Source of the DNA: Maritimibacter alkaliphilus | GTDB lineage: Bacteria > Pseudomonadota > Alphaproteobacteria > Rhodobacterales > Rhodobacteraceae | Reading direction: 5' to 3' | Assembly (NCBI RefSeq): GCF_019801605.1 | Contig: NZ_JAHVIT010000001.1 | Span: 1-64,000, forward strand | Length of the DNA stretch: 64,000 nt | Shown: one piece after another, positions 52,086 through 60,316 of the stretch | How positions within the stretch are numbered: the first letter of the stretch is position 1 | Layout: every line of letters begins with the position of its first letter | The notes under the pieces: generated by a model | What the model saw: the letters and a program-made list of their open reading frames with translations, nothing else | Databases searched by the model: none | What the model was told of the DNA's origin: nothing | Made by a program: the position numbers and the translations under genes

Positions 52086-54839
52086 TCAGCCCGCGGCGCG
52101 TTGATCGGGGCGGAAGCTGATCCGGTCGGAGACCGTGAACCGGCCACCCTTGACCTTGCGGATCTTGCCTTCGCGCAGCAGTTGCCCGAAGGAGCGCAGC
52201 CCGTCCTCGCGCGAGAAGCCTTCCATCTCCAGCTGGCGGACCTTGGTCATCAGCTGCGGCCGCGAGAACTGATCGCGCCCTTCCACGAAGGAGAGGTAGG
52301 ACGCCGCGGCCTCCAGCACGTCGGGCAGGGCCACGGCGCCCATGCTTTCGGCGAACTCCGAGAAGGAGCCGGCCTCGGCGGCGCTTGCGGCGACATCGCC
52401 GCGGGGCTCTGCCTCGTTGTCATCCTCGACCCGGCGGGCGAGGTCGGCCATGGTCACGCGGCGCGGACGCACCGGGGCCATCTGGCTGACGTCGGTGGTG
52501 TCGATGCGCTGCTCGGCCACCAGCTTCAGCGGGGCGGGACGGTCCTCGGCGCGGCGCGTGGGCGTCTGGCCGGAGGGGCGGGCGCGGCGGGGGCGCACGA
52601 CCTGGGCCAGGTCCTCGCGGTAGGCATCGGTCTTCTTGGGCGCGGCGCCAAGTTCGGAACCGGCCTGTTTCTCGGCGCGGGTCGCGGCCACGGCGGCGCG
52701 CAGGTGGGCGATCGCGCTGCGGCGACGGTTGCCTTCGCTCTCGCCCAGCTGGTTGTTGGTCTCGGCGAGGATACGGTCCATGTCGCCTTCTGTGGCGGCT
52801 TCGTTCAGGCGGGCGCGGCGGGCCAGAACCGGGCGGCGCGGGGACACCGGGGCAGCCTCTTCGACAGCAGCCTCGTCCTCTTCCGCAACGTCGACCTCCG
52901 CGACGGTTTCGTCGTCGGCCTCATAGGCGGCCTCATCGGCAGCTTCATCCTCTGCGAGGCTCTCGTCCTCAAAGGCCTCCTCTGCGGTGGCGTCTTCCTC
53001 GACGCGCGCCTCGGCGAGGGCTGCGGGTTCCAGAACGTAGGGCGCCTCCTCCTCGAAGGTCTCCTCTTCCGCGGAGATGGCCTCTGCCTCGTCGAAGGCC
53101 TCTGCGGTGATCTCGTCCATTTCTTCCTCTGCGACGTCGACCTCGGCCTGGGCGATCAGATCGTCCTCCTCGTCGGAGAGGTCATCGGTGTCATGCGCGG
53201 TCAGGTCATCCGCCTCGGCGGTGGCGCTGATCGAGTCCTCGTGGATGTCGCGCAGGGCCGCCCGCAGGTCCGCCTCATCCTCGGAGGACAACGAGCTCTC
53301 GTCGGCGTCGTAGCCGTCGAAATCCTCGTCCTCGTAGGTGTCGTCCTCGGCGTAGGCGGCCTCGTAGGCCTCCTCCCCGAAGCTCTCGTCCTGCTCCAGC
53401 GCGGGGGCAGCGTCAGACATCTCGATGGCGTCGGAGGCGTCATCGATCTCTGCTGCATCCTCGAAGGTGTCGGGCGCCTCGACCATCTCGACCTCGACGG
53501 CTTCGGGCTCATCGACCATGTCGAGGGTGTCCGGCGTGGCGGTCATCTCGATCTCGGTCTCTTCGATCTCGTCAGCTGCTGCGGCCACAGGGGCAGCGGC
53601 TGCCGGGGTGCGCAGGGGCGTCGCGGCGTCGTCCTTCACCACGGAGGCGAGCGAGCGTGCGGCGGGGCGCGGGCCGCCTTCCAGATCGGAGCGCTTGACC
53701 TTCATCACGCGGGCCCAACCGGTCGCGGGCTCTTCCGCCGGTGCGGGGGCCTCCTCGGCAAAGGCCACGTCTTCCTCGTAGTCCGCCTCGGCTTCGACCT
53801 CTTCGTAGGCCTCGGCGTCGAAGGCGTCCTCGACAAGGGTGTCCTCGTCTTCGTCCTCCGCGTCGAACGCCATCTCCGCGTCATCGGCCTCGTCCTCGGC
53901 GACGAAGTCCGTCTCCTCGACAGCGTGCAGAGCGGCGATGTCGATCTCGGCGGTCTCGACCCCGGCGTCCTCGTCCTCGAAGAAGGCGTCTGCGTCGACG
54001 ATCTCGGCCGGCTGGCGCGAGACGACGGCGCGGATGCGCTGCAGCTTGGCGGCGACGGAATTGTCCATGGCGGGGGCGGCGGGCGTGTCGGCCACGGCCT
54101 CGGCGAGGAGGTTTTCTTCCTCGGCATCATCCTCGTCGTCGAAGTAGGACAGGACGGCCTCTTCGTCGGCGTCGGTGTCCTCCTCCGCGGGATGGGCCAG
54201 GGCGTCATCCCAGAGGTTGTCGGTGCTCTCGTTCAGCGCGTCCTCGATGGCGGCGCTCAGGAGGCTTTCCTCTTCGGCGGTGTCCTCGGCCACGTCCGCT
54301 TCAAGGTCGGTCGCTTCAAGCTCTTCCGCTTCGGCCTCCAGCTCCTCCGCCTCGGCAACCACGGGGGCATCCTGCAGCGGGATCTCGACCTCTGCGATCT
54401 CCTCGACGGCGACCTCTGCGGCCTCTTCCTCTGCCTCGGGGGCTTCGGCGACCGGCGTTGCGGGGGCAGATTGGGCGGGGGCGGATTGGGCAGGGGCGGA
54501 TTTGACGGGCGCCGCCTGAACGGCCTCTTCCGCGACATCCTCGGCGACGGCCTGCGCCATGGGAGCGGCGGCGGCAGGTGCGGCGGCCAGACCCGGACGC
54601 AGCAGGATGCCGCCTTCCTGGGCGCGGGCCTCGACGCGGTGGCCGTCACGGGCCGCGATGCGGGCGATCAGCTCGGGGTCGGGGGTCGGGGGTTCGGCAC
54701 CGAAGTAGCGGTCATCGGCCGCCAGATCGCGGAAGTATTCCGCGATGGACTTCATCATGTCGAAGGCGTCGTCAAACCCCTCGAGGGTGCAAGAGAACGT
54801 GCCATAGGACACCGTGAGGATCTTGTTCGACTCTACCAC
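52086..54839 (-). CDS. Large acidic protein of unknown function with conserved ends
   Basis: 917 residues. The N-terminal 80 residues form a compact domain (MVESNKILTVSYGTFSCTLE then FDDAFDMMKSIAEYFRDLAA DDRYFGAEPP). Residues 90-620 are extremely acidic (runs of Glu/Asp/Ala, some EDED) and surely disordered. The C-terminal 300 residues contain basic segments (RRPVLARRARL, KKTDAYREDLAQVVRPRRARP) and a final module like a winged helix (FSRPQLMTKVRQLEMEGFSR.., KIRKVKGGRFTVSDRISFRP). Homologues are often annotated as CheA-like by N-terminal similarity, but no kinase domains exist here. It is divergent from the thiamine pyrophosphokinase gene. Confidence 0.7.
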   Translation of the reverse strand: MVESNKILTVSYGTFSCTLEGFDDAFDMMKSIAEYFRDLAADDRYFGAEPPTPDPELIARIAARDGHRVEARAQEGGILLRPGLAAAPAAAAPMAQAVAEDVAEEAVQAAPVKSAPAQSAPAQSAPATPVAEAPEAEEEAAEVAVEEIAEVEIPLQDAPVVAEAEELEAEAEELEATDLEADVAEDTAEEESLLSAAIEDALNESTDNLWDDALAHPAEEDTDADEEAVLSYFDDEDDAEEENLLAEAVADTPAAPAMDNSVAAKLQRIRAVVSRQPAEIVDADAFFEDEDAGVETAEIDIAALHAVEETDFVAEDEADDAEMAFDAEDEDEDTLVEDAFDAEAYEEVEAEADYEEDVAFAEEAPAPAEEPATGWARVMKVKRSDLEGGPRPAARSLASVVKDDAATPLRTPAAAAPVAAAADEIEETEIEMTATPDTLDMVDEPEAVEVEMVEAPDTFEDAAEIDDASDAIEMSDAAPALEQDESFGEEAYEAAYAEDDTYEDEDFDGYDADESSLSSEDEADLRAALRDIHEDSISATAEADDLTAHDTDDLSDEEDDLIAQAEVDVAEEEMDEITAEAFDEAEAISAEEETFEEEAPYVLEPAALAEARVEEDATAEEAFEDESLAEDEAADEAAYEADDETVAEVDVAEEDEAAVEEAAPVSPRRPVLARRARLNEAATEGDMDRILAETNNQLGESEGNRRRSAIAHLRAAVAATRAEKQAGSELGAAPKKTDAYREDLAQVVRPRRARPSGQTPTRRAEDRPAPLKLVAEQRIDTTDVSQMAPVRPRRVTMADLARRVEDDNEAEPRGDVAASAAEAGSFSEFAESMGAVALPDVLEAAASYLSFVEGRDQFSRPQLMTKVRQLEMEGFSREDGLRSFGQLLREGKIRKVKGGRFTVSDRISFRPDQRAAG

Positions 54840-55001
54840 TGTTCAATCTCGCTTCTAATGCGTTTCTTGGAACAATCCGCGACTTCTACGTCCGGTTTCG
54901 ATAGCGAGGACAATGCTGTCCAACCTGCCCGAATCTATGGTGCATCCGGTGTCATTTTGTGACGATATTGTGTTTCGAGTCCATTGAGGGCAGGAAGGGC
55001 C

Positions 55002-55694
55002 ATGCCCAACGTGATCGTGACCTCTGACCGGCCCGTCGCCCTTTTCGGCGGCGCCGGTGCCGAAAAAGAAGTGGTTAACGCTGTTCTGGCGCTCTGTGGC
55101 CCCGTGGCGGCCGCCGATGGCGGGGCCGATGTGGCGCTGGCCCACGGGATCGTGCCGCAGGCGGTCATCGGCGACATGGACAGTCTAAGTGCCGCCGGAC
55201 GTGCCGCAATTCCGCCGGGATCGATTCACGGAATCACCGAGCAGGAGACCACGGACTTCGACAAGGCGCTGCGCAGCATCGCTGCGCCGCTGATCATCGG
55301 CGCCGGATTCCACGGCGCGCGGATGGATCACCAGCTGGCCGCGTTTACCGTGCTGGCGCGCCACGCGGACCGGCGCTGCCTGCTGGCCGGGCCCGAGGAC
55401 TGCGTCTGCCTGATGCCGCCGCGGATCGAGCTGCAGGCGACGCCGGGCGAGTTCCTGTCACTGTTTCCACTGGGGCCGGTAATGGGCCGCTCCGAGGGGC
55501 TGGAGTGGCCCATCGACGGCATCGCCATGACGCCCGCCGGGCGGGGTGGCACCTCGAACCGGGTGACGGCGGACCGCGTGGTGATCGAGGTCGACGCGCC
55601 GCTGATGCTGCTGATCAGGCCGCGGGCGGCGCTGGCGGGATCGGCCCGGGCGCTGATGGCCGCGCCCGCGCGATGGCCCGCTCCCGCCAGATGA
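55002..55694 (+). CDS. thiN: Thiamine pyrophosphokinase
   Basis: 230 residues from ATG 55002. The TPK motifs are AADGGADVAL, AVIGDMDSLS and QETTDFDKAL, which bind ATP, Mg2+ and thiamine, and GFHGARMDHQLA follows. The second half (LFPLGPVMGRSEGLEWPID then GTSNRVT) is the thiamine-binding domain. It converts thiamine plus ATP to thiamine pyrophosphate in the cytosol. Its last 80 bases overlap the convergent DMT transporter gene. Confidence 0.9.
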   Translation: MPNVIVTSDRPVALFGGAGAEKEVVNAVLALCGPVAAADGGADVALAHGIVPQAVIGDMDSLSAAGRAAIPPGSIHGITEQETTDFDKALRSIAAPLIIGAGFHGARMDHQLAAFTVLARHADRRCLLAGPEDCVCLMPPRIELQATPGEFLSLFPLGPVMGRSEGLEWPIDGIAMTPAGRGGTSNRVTADRVVIEVDAPLMLLIRPRAALAGSARALMAAPARWPAPAR

Positions 55695-56571
55695 CGTAGA
55701 GACCGGCCCCCACGGTGATCGCGATTCCGAGGGCCGCCAGCCCATCCGGCAGGTCGCTGAACAGGATCAGCCCGTAGAGCGTGGCCATCGGGATCTCGAG
55801 ATACTGCATCGGCGCCAGCGTCGCCGCGGGGGCGAATTTCAGCGAGCCGGTCATCAGCAGGTGCCCACCGGTGCCCAGCAGACCCAGCAGCAGGATCAGC
55901 CCGGCGGTTCCCGCCTCGGGCATCGGCATCGCAAGCGCCTCGATCCCGAAGAGGTTGCCCGCCAGCACCGGCGGCAGCGTCACGAGGCAGGCAATCCAGC
56001 CCGAGACGACCTGCAGCGTCACGGCATCCGTCTGTTTCGCCACCTGCCGGGTCACCAGCATGAAGAGCGCAAAGCTCACCGCCACCCCCAGCGGCAGCAG
56101 GGCGATCAGCCCGACCTCGGCAAAGCTGGGCTGGATCACCAGCAGCGTGCCGGCAAAGCCCACGGCGCAGGCGATCAGGCGGCGCGGGCCGACTTCCTCG
56201 TTCAGGAAGACCTTGCCGAGCAGCAGCAGGATGAAGGGCATGACGAAGGCGATCGCGATCGTGTCGGCCAGCGGCATGTAGCGCAGCGCGATGAACATCA
56301 TGGTGATGCCCGCGATATGCAGCAGGGTCCGCAACACCGAAAGCTTGAGCAACTGCCGGCGATAGCGCCAGTCGCGCCCGGTGATCAGCACCACGGGCGT
56401 CAGCAGGATCGCCTGCAGGAAGAACCGCAGGAAGACCAGCGGCCAGAGCGGCGCATAGGCCCCGAGGATCTTGGCAAGTGCATCGCCGAGCGGCGCAGTG
56501 ATGCAGAAGCCCAGCATCAGCAGGATGCCGAGCAGCGGGCGGTCTTCGGTCTGGGTGGGGGCTTGGCTCAT
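55615..56571 (-). CDS. EamA/DMT-superfamily permease
   Basis: 318 residues from ATG 56571, with ten hydrophobic segments in two EamA repeats of about 140 residues (first: GILLMLGFCITAPLGDALAK ... PFILLLLGKVFLNEEV; second: GLIALLPLGVAVSFALFMLV ... LEIPMATLYGLILFSD). The C-terminus is Pro/Ala rich. It exports or imports an unidentified small metabolite across the inner membrane. The 3' end overlaps that of thiN by 80 bp on the other strand. Confidence 0.87.
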   Translation of the reverse strand: MSQAPTQTEDRPLLGILLMLGFCITAPLGDALAKILGAYAPLWPLVFLRFFLQAILLTPVVLITGRDWRYRRQLLKLSVLRTLLHIAGITMMFIALRYMPLADTIAIAFVMPFILLLLGKVFLNEEVGPRRLIACAVGFAGTLLVIQPSFAEVGLIALLPLGVAVSFALFMLVTRQVAKQTDAVTLQVVSGWIACLVTLPPVLAGNLFGIEALAMPMPEAGTAGLILLLGLLGTGGHLLMTGSLKFAPAATLAPMQYLEIPMATLYGLILFSDLPDGLAALGIAITVGAGLYVIWRERAIARARPSAPGPIPPAPPAA

Positions 56572-56709
56572 GGCCGGGACGCTAGGCAGGGCGCGGGGTT
56601 TTGGCAATCCGCATCCTGGGGGCAGGGCGCCCTTCCCGGCGGCCCGATCTAGGGGCTTTCCCGCGGCGGGCCGGGGCCCCGCGCAGGGCCCGGGCCTTCG
56701 CCGGCGGTG

Positions 56710-57321
56710 TCAGGCGGCGGCGATCTTCTCCACCGCCTCGGCGCAGGTCATCACGTCGGTGACCGACCCCAGCGAGACCAGCGTCGCGTCATGGACCTTC
56801 TGCGAGAAGGCCGCGCAGCCGTCCGAGAGCAGCACCGTGTGGATGCCGCGCAGGTGCGCGTCGCGCAGGGTCGAGGCGACGCCGCCGTTGGTGACGATCC
56901 CGCCGACGATCAGCGTGTCCACCCCGATGGCCTTCAGCACGTATTCCAGCCGGGTCTGGTAGAAGGCGGAGTAGTTGATCTTCTCCACCGTGAAATCGGC
57001 GGGCTTGAGGCTGTCGACGAGGTCATGACCAAAGCTGCCCGGCTCGAAATCGCCCCGGCCGAGGAAGGGGCGCAATTCCTTCAGGTGCGGGGCGATCAGC
57101 GGCTCGCGCCCGTGGTGCGGCACCAGCGTGAACTGGGCCGAGACATAGCTGCCCCCCTTGGCCCGCAGCGCGTCGATCACCGGTTTCACCTTGTCCGGCA
57201 GGGCGGCGATCTCGGGCGCGCTCTGACCGCCGCGGCCATAGGCCCCCTCGGGATGGAGGAAATCGTTCTGCAGATCGATGGTCAGCACGGCGGTGCGGGC
57301 CGGGTCGATGGGGTGGCTCAT
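56710..57321 (-). CDS. Isochorismatase-fold hydrolase without the catalytic cysteine
   Basis: 203 residues. The family frame is complete: D16 in VLTIDLQNDFL, K114 in EKINYSAFY, and the cis-peptide region VGGIVTN. However, the nucleophile in the pattern TNxCVxxT is Gly147 (TNGGVAST). Cys-dependent amidases (nicotinamidase, carbamoylsarcosine hydrolase, RutB) need that Cys, while isochorismatases such as PhzD and EntB have Gly there and hydrolyse a vinyl ether with Asp and Lys. So an enol-ether or similar cleavage, or loss of amidase function, is suggested. It is just downstream of the GntR regulator gene (90 bp, same strand). Confidence 0.82.
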   Translation of the reverse strand: MSHPIDPARTAVLTIDLQNDFLHPEGAYGRGGQSAPEIAALPDKVKPVIDALRAKGGSYVSAQFTLVPHHGREPLIAPHLKELRPFLGRGDFEPGSFGHDLVDSLKPADFTVEKINYSAFYQTRLEYVLKAIGVDTLIVGGIVTNGGVASTLRDAHLRGIHTVLLSDGCAAFSQKVHDATLVSLGSVTDVMTCAEAVEKIAAA

Positions 57322-57410
57322 GGTCGGGATCCTTGTTGGGAGAGGCGTTTTTCGTGGCCGCGCGTTGTGGCGCTGCGCCCGGAAGCCGCGACGCCCCCGG
57401 CGCGGACCGG

Positions 57411-58262
57411 TTATGGCGTCTTAGGGGCCTTGGTCGCGGGCGCGCCCGGTCGGTCGGGGCGGCCTTCGGGGCGTCCGGTGGGGCGGGGCACCCAGGCGGC
57501 GCCGTTGTCGCCCTGCACCCGGCGCATCGCCACTTCGATCTGGTAGAGCTCGGGCCGGTAGAGCACCCGGATGAATTCCACCGCGCGGTCCTGCGCATCG
57601 AAGACGACGCGCCGCGTGTCGATGAGCGGGGCGCCCATCGGCACGTCCAGCGCGGCGGCACTGAGCGCATCGGCCAGCGTGGCGGTGATCGTCTGGGTGG
57701 CCGAGCTGACGGAAATGCCCGCGCGCTCCAGCTGCAGCAGCATGGGCGTCGGGCTTTCGGCCTCAAGCGCGGCGCCTTCGGCCACGTCTTCGGGGATCCA
57801 GGCCTCGAGGAAGGAGACGCTCTGATCGTTCAGCGAGCGGACGCGGCGCGATTGCAGCGCTCGCGCGCCCTCGGGCAGGTTCAGCGCCGCGCGGATTTCA
57901 GGCGGGGCGGGCATCAGGGCCGAGGAGAGGACGCGCACGGAGGTGTTGCGCCCCATCTCGCCGACCTTTTCCAGCAGGCCGTCGATACTGGCCTTCAGCG
58001 GTTGCGGCGGCAGCCGGTCGGTCACCCGCGTACCGCTGCCGCGCTTGCGGATCACCAGCCCGGTATCGGCCAGTTCGTTGAGCGCCCGCTTGGCCGTGAT
58101 CCGCGACACGTCATAGGCCTCGCAGAGCTCTGCCTCGCCCATGATCTTGTCGCCGGGCCGCAGGGCGCCGCCATGTATCTGGCTGCGCAGCAGGAGATAA
58201 AGCTGCTGGTAAAGCGGGACCGGAGAGCCCGGATCGAGGGTGGCGCTATTTTGGGCTGTCAC
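57411..58262 (-). CDS. GntR-family (HutC/UTRA) transcriptional regulator
   Basis: 283 residues. The winged helix-turn-helix spans about 15-82 (PLYQQLYLLLRSQIHGGALRPGD, AELCEAYDVSRITAKRALNELA, LVIRKRGSGTRV). A UTRA effector domain (about 100-245) includes LQSRRVRSLNDQSVSFLEAW and DTRRVVFDAQDRAVEF. A Pro/Gly-rich 30-residue tail (RPTGRPEGRPDRPGAPATK) is unusual. It is divergent from the catabolic operon that begins with the monooxygenase and should be its ligand-responsive repressor. Confidence 0.88.
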   Translation of the reverse strand: MTAQNSATLDPGSPVPLYQQLYLLLRSQIHGGALRPGDKIMGEAELCEAYDVSRITAKRALNELADTGLVIRKRGSGTRVTDRLPPQPLKASIDGLLEKVGEMGRNTSVRVLSSALMPAPPEIRAALNLPEGARALQSRRVRSLNDQSVSFLEAWIPEDVAEGAALEAESPTPMLLQLERAGISVSSATQTITATLADALSAAALDVPMGAPLIDTRRVVFDAQDRAVEFIRVLYRPELYQIEVAMRRVQGDNGAAWVPRPTGRPEGRPDRPGAPATKAPKTP

Positions 58263-58307
58263 GATCTGTCCCTGCTGAAGCTGTCTGCCGGTGTCATCTT
58301 TATCGTT

Positions 58308-58364
58308 GACATAATGATATATCTATAGGCCAAATGAAATGGCTTATTGGCATAACATTATGAC
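58308..58364. promoter_or_regulatory. Candidate GntR operator/promoter region
   Basis: The 150-bp divergent gap has an AT-rich core. GACATAATG (58308-58316) and CATTATGAC (58356-58364) are inverted copies with one mismatch. TTGACA (58306-58311) overlaps the first half-site and could be a -35 element, but I see no well-spaced -10. This is a candidate binding site for the adjacent UTRA-type regulator. Confidence 0.45.
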
Positions 58365-58414
58365 AAACGGGCGCCGGCCCTGCCGGATGCCCGAAAAATA
58401 GAGGAAAGAGGCCC

Positions 58415-59587
58415 TTGGCGCAGAAGACAATCCTGATCGTGGGCGCAGGGCCGGTGGGGCTGACCCTTGCATGGCGTCTGGTCGAGGCCGGGCTCGACGT
58501 GAAGGTTTTCGAGGCAGATGCCGAGATTTCCGACCAGCTCCGCGCCTCCACCTTCCATCCGCCGACGCTGGACATGCTGGCGCCTGCGGGAATCACGCAA
58601 AAGCTGATCGACAAGGGGCGCATCACGCCGACGTGGCAGATCCGCATGCAGTCCACCGGCGAAAAGGCCGAGTTCGATCTTGCCGTGCTGAAGGACGACA
58701 CCGATCACCCCTATCGCCTGCAATGCCGTCAGGCCGAGCTGAGCCGCGCCGTCCATGCCCTGCTGCCCGAAGGCACGGTGCAGTTCGGCGCCGAGGTGAC
58801 GGAGGTGTCGCAGGATGCCTCGGGCGTGCGTCTGGTGGCCAATGGCGAAGAGTATCGTGGCTGGGCCATCGTGGGCTGCGACGGGGCGCGCAGCCTCGTG
58901 CGCAAGGCCGTCGGCGCCGAGTTCGAAGGCACGACCTACCCGGAAAGCACGATCCTCGTGACCACGCATTTCCCGTTCGAAGAGCACCTCGAAGGGCTGT
59001 CGGGCGTGAACTACATCTGGAAGCCGGGCGGCACCTACTCGCTGCTGCGTCTGCCCGATCTCTGGCGTGTCTCCCTGCACCCGCAGGAGGGTCAGGAGGT
59101 CGAAGAGGCGCTCTCCGACGCGTCCATCCGCGCTCAGACCCGCGCCGTGGTGCCCGAGGCCGGGGATATCGATATCGAAGAGAAGCGGGTCTACCGCGTC
59201 CACCGCCGCGTCGCCTCGACCTACCGCAAGGGGATGATGTTCCTTTGCGGGGATGCGGCGCACCTCAACAGCCCCAAGGGCGGTATGGGGCTGAACGGCG
59301 GCGTGCACGATGCCTTCAACCTCGCCGAGAAACTGGCCGCCGTCGCGGCGGGCGAGAGCGACGCGCTGCTCGACCTCTACGAGGCGCAGCGCCGACCCAT
59401 CGCCCGGGATGACATCCTTGCACAGGCGGATGAAAACCGCCGCCGCATGAACACCACCGACCCGGAAGAGCGTATCAATCACCTGCGCCGGCTGCAGGGC
59501 ATTTCGGCCGATCCGGCGAAAGCGCGCGAGTTCCTGCTGCGCTCCTCGATGATCAGCGGGCTGCGCCGCATGGCAGAGCTGGCATGA
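58415..59587 (+). CDS. FAD-dependent aromatic-type monooxygenase
   Basis: 390 residues from TTG 58415, chosen because GAGGAAAGAG lies 4-6 bases upstream and the FAD-binding strand follows directly (LAQKTILIVGAGPVG, GxGxxG 10-15). Other class A flavoprotein motifs: RASTFHPPTLDML, VGCDGARS (DG), and CGDAAHLNSPKGGMGLNGG (GD). It should hydroxylate an aromatic or N-heteroaromatic compound with NAD(P)H and O2. First gene of a catabolic operon with SDR, aldehyde dehydrogenase and TRAP genes; its stop overlaps the SDR start (ATGA). Confidence 0.88.
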   Translation: MAQKTILIVGAGPVGLTLAWRLVEAGLDVKVFEADAEISDQLRASTFHPPTLDMLAPAGITQKLIDKGRITPTWQIRMQSTGEKAEFDLAVLKDDTDHPYRLQCRQAELSRAVHALLPEGTVQFGAEVTEVSQDASGVRLVANGEEYRGWAIVGCDGARSLVRKAVGAEFEGTTYPESTILVTTHFPFEEHLEGLSGVNYIWKPGGTYSLLRLPDLWRVSLHPQEGQEVEEALSDASIRAQTRAVVPEAGDIDIEEKRVYRVHRRVASTYRKGMMFLCGDAAHLNSPKGGMGLNGGVHDAFNLAEKLAAVAAGESDALLDLYEAQRRPIARDDILAQADENRRRMNTTDPEERINHLRRLQGISADPAKAREFLLRSSMISGLRRMAELA

Positions 59588-60306
59588 CCCGCGCACTGGC
59601 CATCCTTGGCGGCTGCGGCGGCATCGGGCGCCAACTGGTGCGCGACGCGCAGGCGGCGGGCTATACGCCCATCGTGCTGGACCTGCCGCGTTCGATCGCG
59701 GCTCACCCGTTGGAGGGCGTGACCTGCATCGCCGTCGATGCCACCAGCGAGGGCAGCCTCGCCGCCGCCGCCGCGCAGCTGCCGAAACTGGCCGGGGTGG
59801 TGAACCTCTGCGGCTACGTGACCGAGGCGCTGCCGGTGATGGACCACGACGCCGCCGACTGGGCCGCGGCGATGGAGGGCAACCTGCACTCCGCCTTCCT
59901 CGCGGCGAAGGCGCTGGTGCCCCACATCGCGCCGGGGGGCGCGCTGGTGATGACCGGCTCGGGCCTTGGCCATTTCGCGCGTCCGGGCTACGGGCCCTAT
60001 GCGTTGTCCAAGGCGGGCGTCGCCATGCTGACCAGGCAACTGGCGCTGGAGCTGGCCCCCGACGTGCGGGTTAACTGCGTCGCGCCCTCGGCGGTGGAAA
60101 CCGCCTTCCTCACCGGCGGCACGGGCCGCTCGGACGAGGAGGCGCCCAGCCGGTTCGATACCACGGCCTACGGCGCCAACATTCCCATGGGCCGCATCGC
60201 GCAGCCCGCGGACATCACCCAACCCATTCTCTTCCTGCTGTCGGATGCGGCTGGCTACATCACGGGCCAGATCCTGCACATCAACGGCGGCGCCTACATG
60301 CCATGA
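59584..60306 (+). CDS. SDR oxidoreductase of the catabolic operon
   Basis: 240 residues starting at an ATGA overlap. The cofactor motif is GGCGGIG instead of the usual TGxxxGIG, and the NNAG segment is NLCGYV. S-Y-K is visible as TGSGLG, then YALSK. The final part LLSDAAGYITGQILHINGGAYMP fits SDRs. The altered NNAG region suggests an unusual SDR subgroup. It probably oxidises an alcohol or dihydrodiol-like intermediate produced by the monooxygenase step, an inference from position. Confidence 0.85.
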   Translation: MTRALAILGGCGGIGRQLVRDAQAAGYTPIVLDLPRSIAAHPLEGVTCIAVDATSEGSLAAAAAQLPKLAGVVNLCGYVTEALPVMDHDAADWAAAMEGNLHSAFLAAKALVPHIAPGGALVMTGSGLGHFARPGYGPYALSKAGVAMLTRQLALELAPDVRVNCVAPSAVETAFLTGGTGRSDEEAPSRFDTTAYGANIPMGRIAQPADITQPILFLLSDAAGYITGQILHINGGAYMP

Positions 60307-60316
60307 AAGACCTGAC

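Noticed and set aside
52101-54962. 953-codon plus-strand frame
   Set aside because: Antisense to the acidic protein; Glu/Asp codons read backward give Leu/Val/Gly runs, explaining its apparent hydrophobicity.
54840-55001. TPP riboswitch upstream of thiN
   Set aside because: No CUGAGA/THI-box elements seen in the 160-bp gap.
54984-55001. Upstream ATG for thiN
   Set aside because: Would add six residues (MRAGRA) before the conserved start; the ATG at 55002 fits the family N-terminus.
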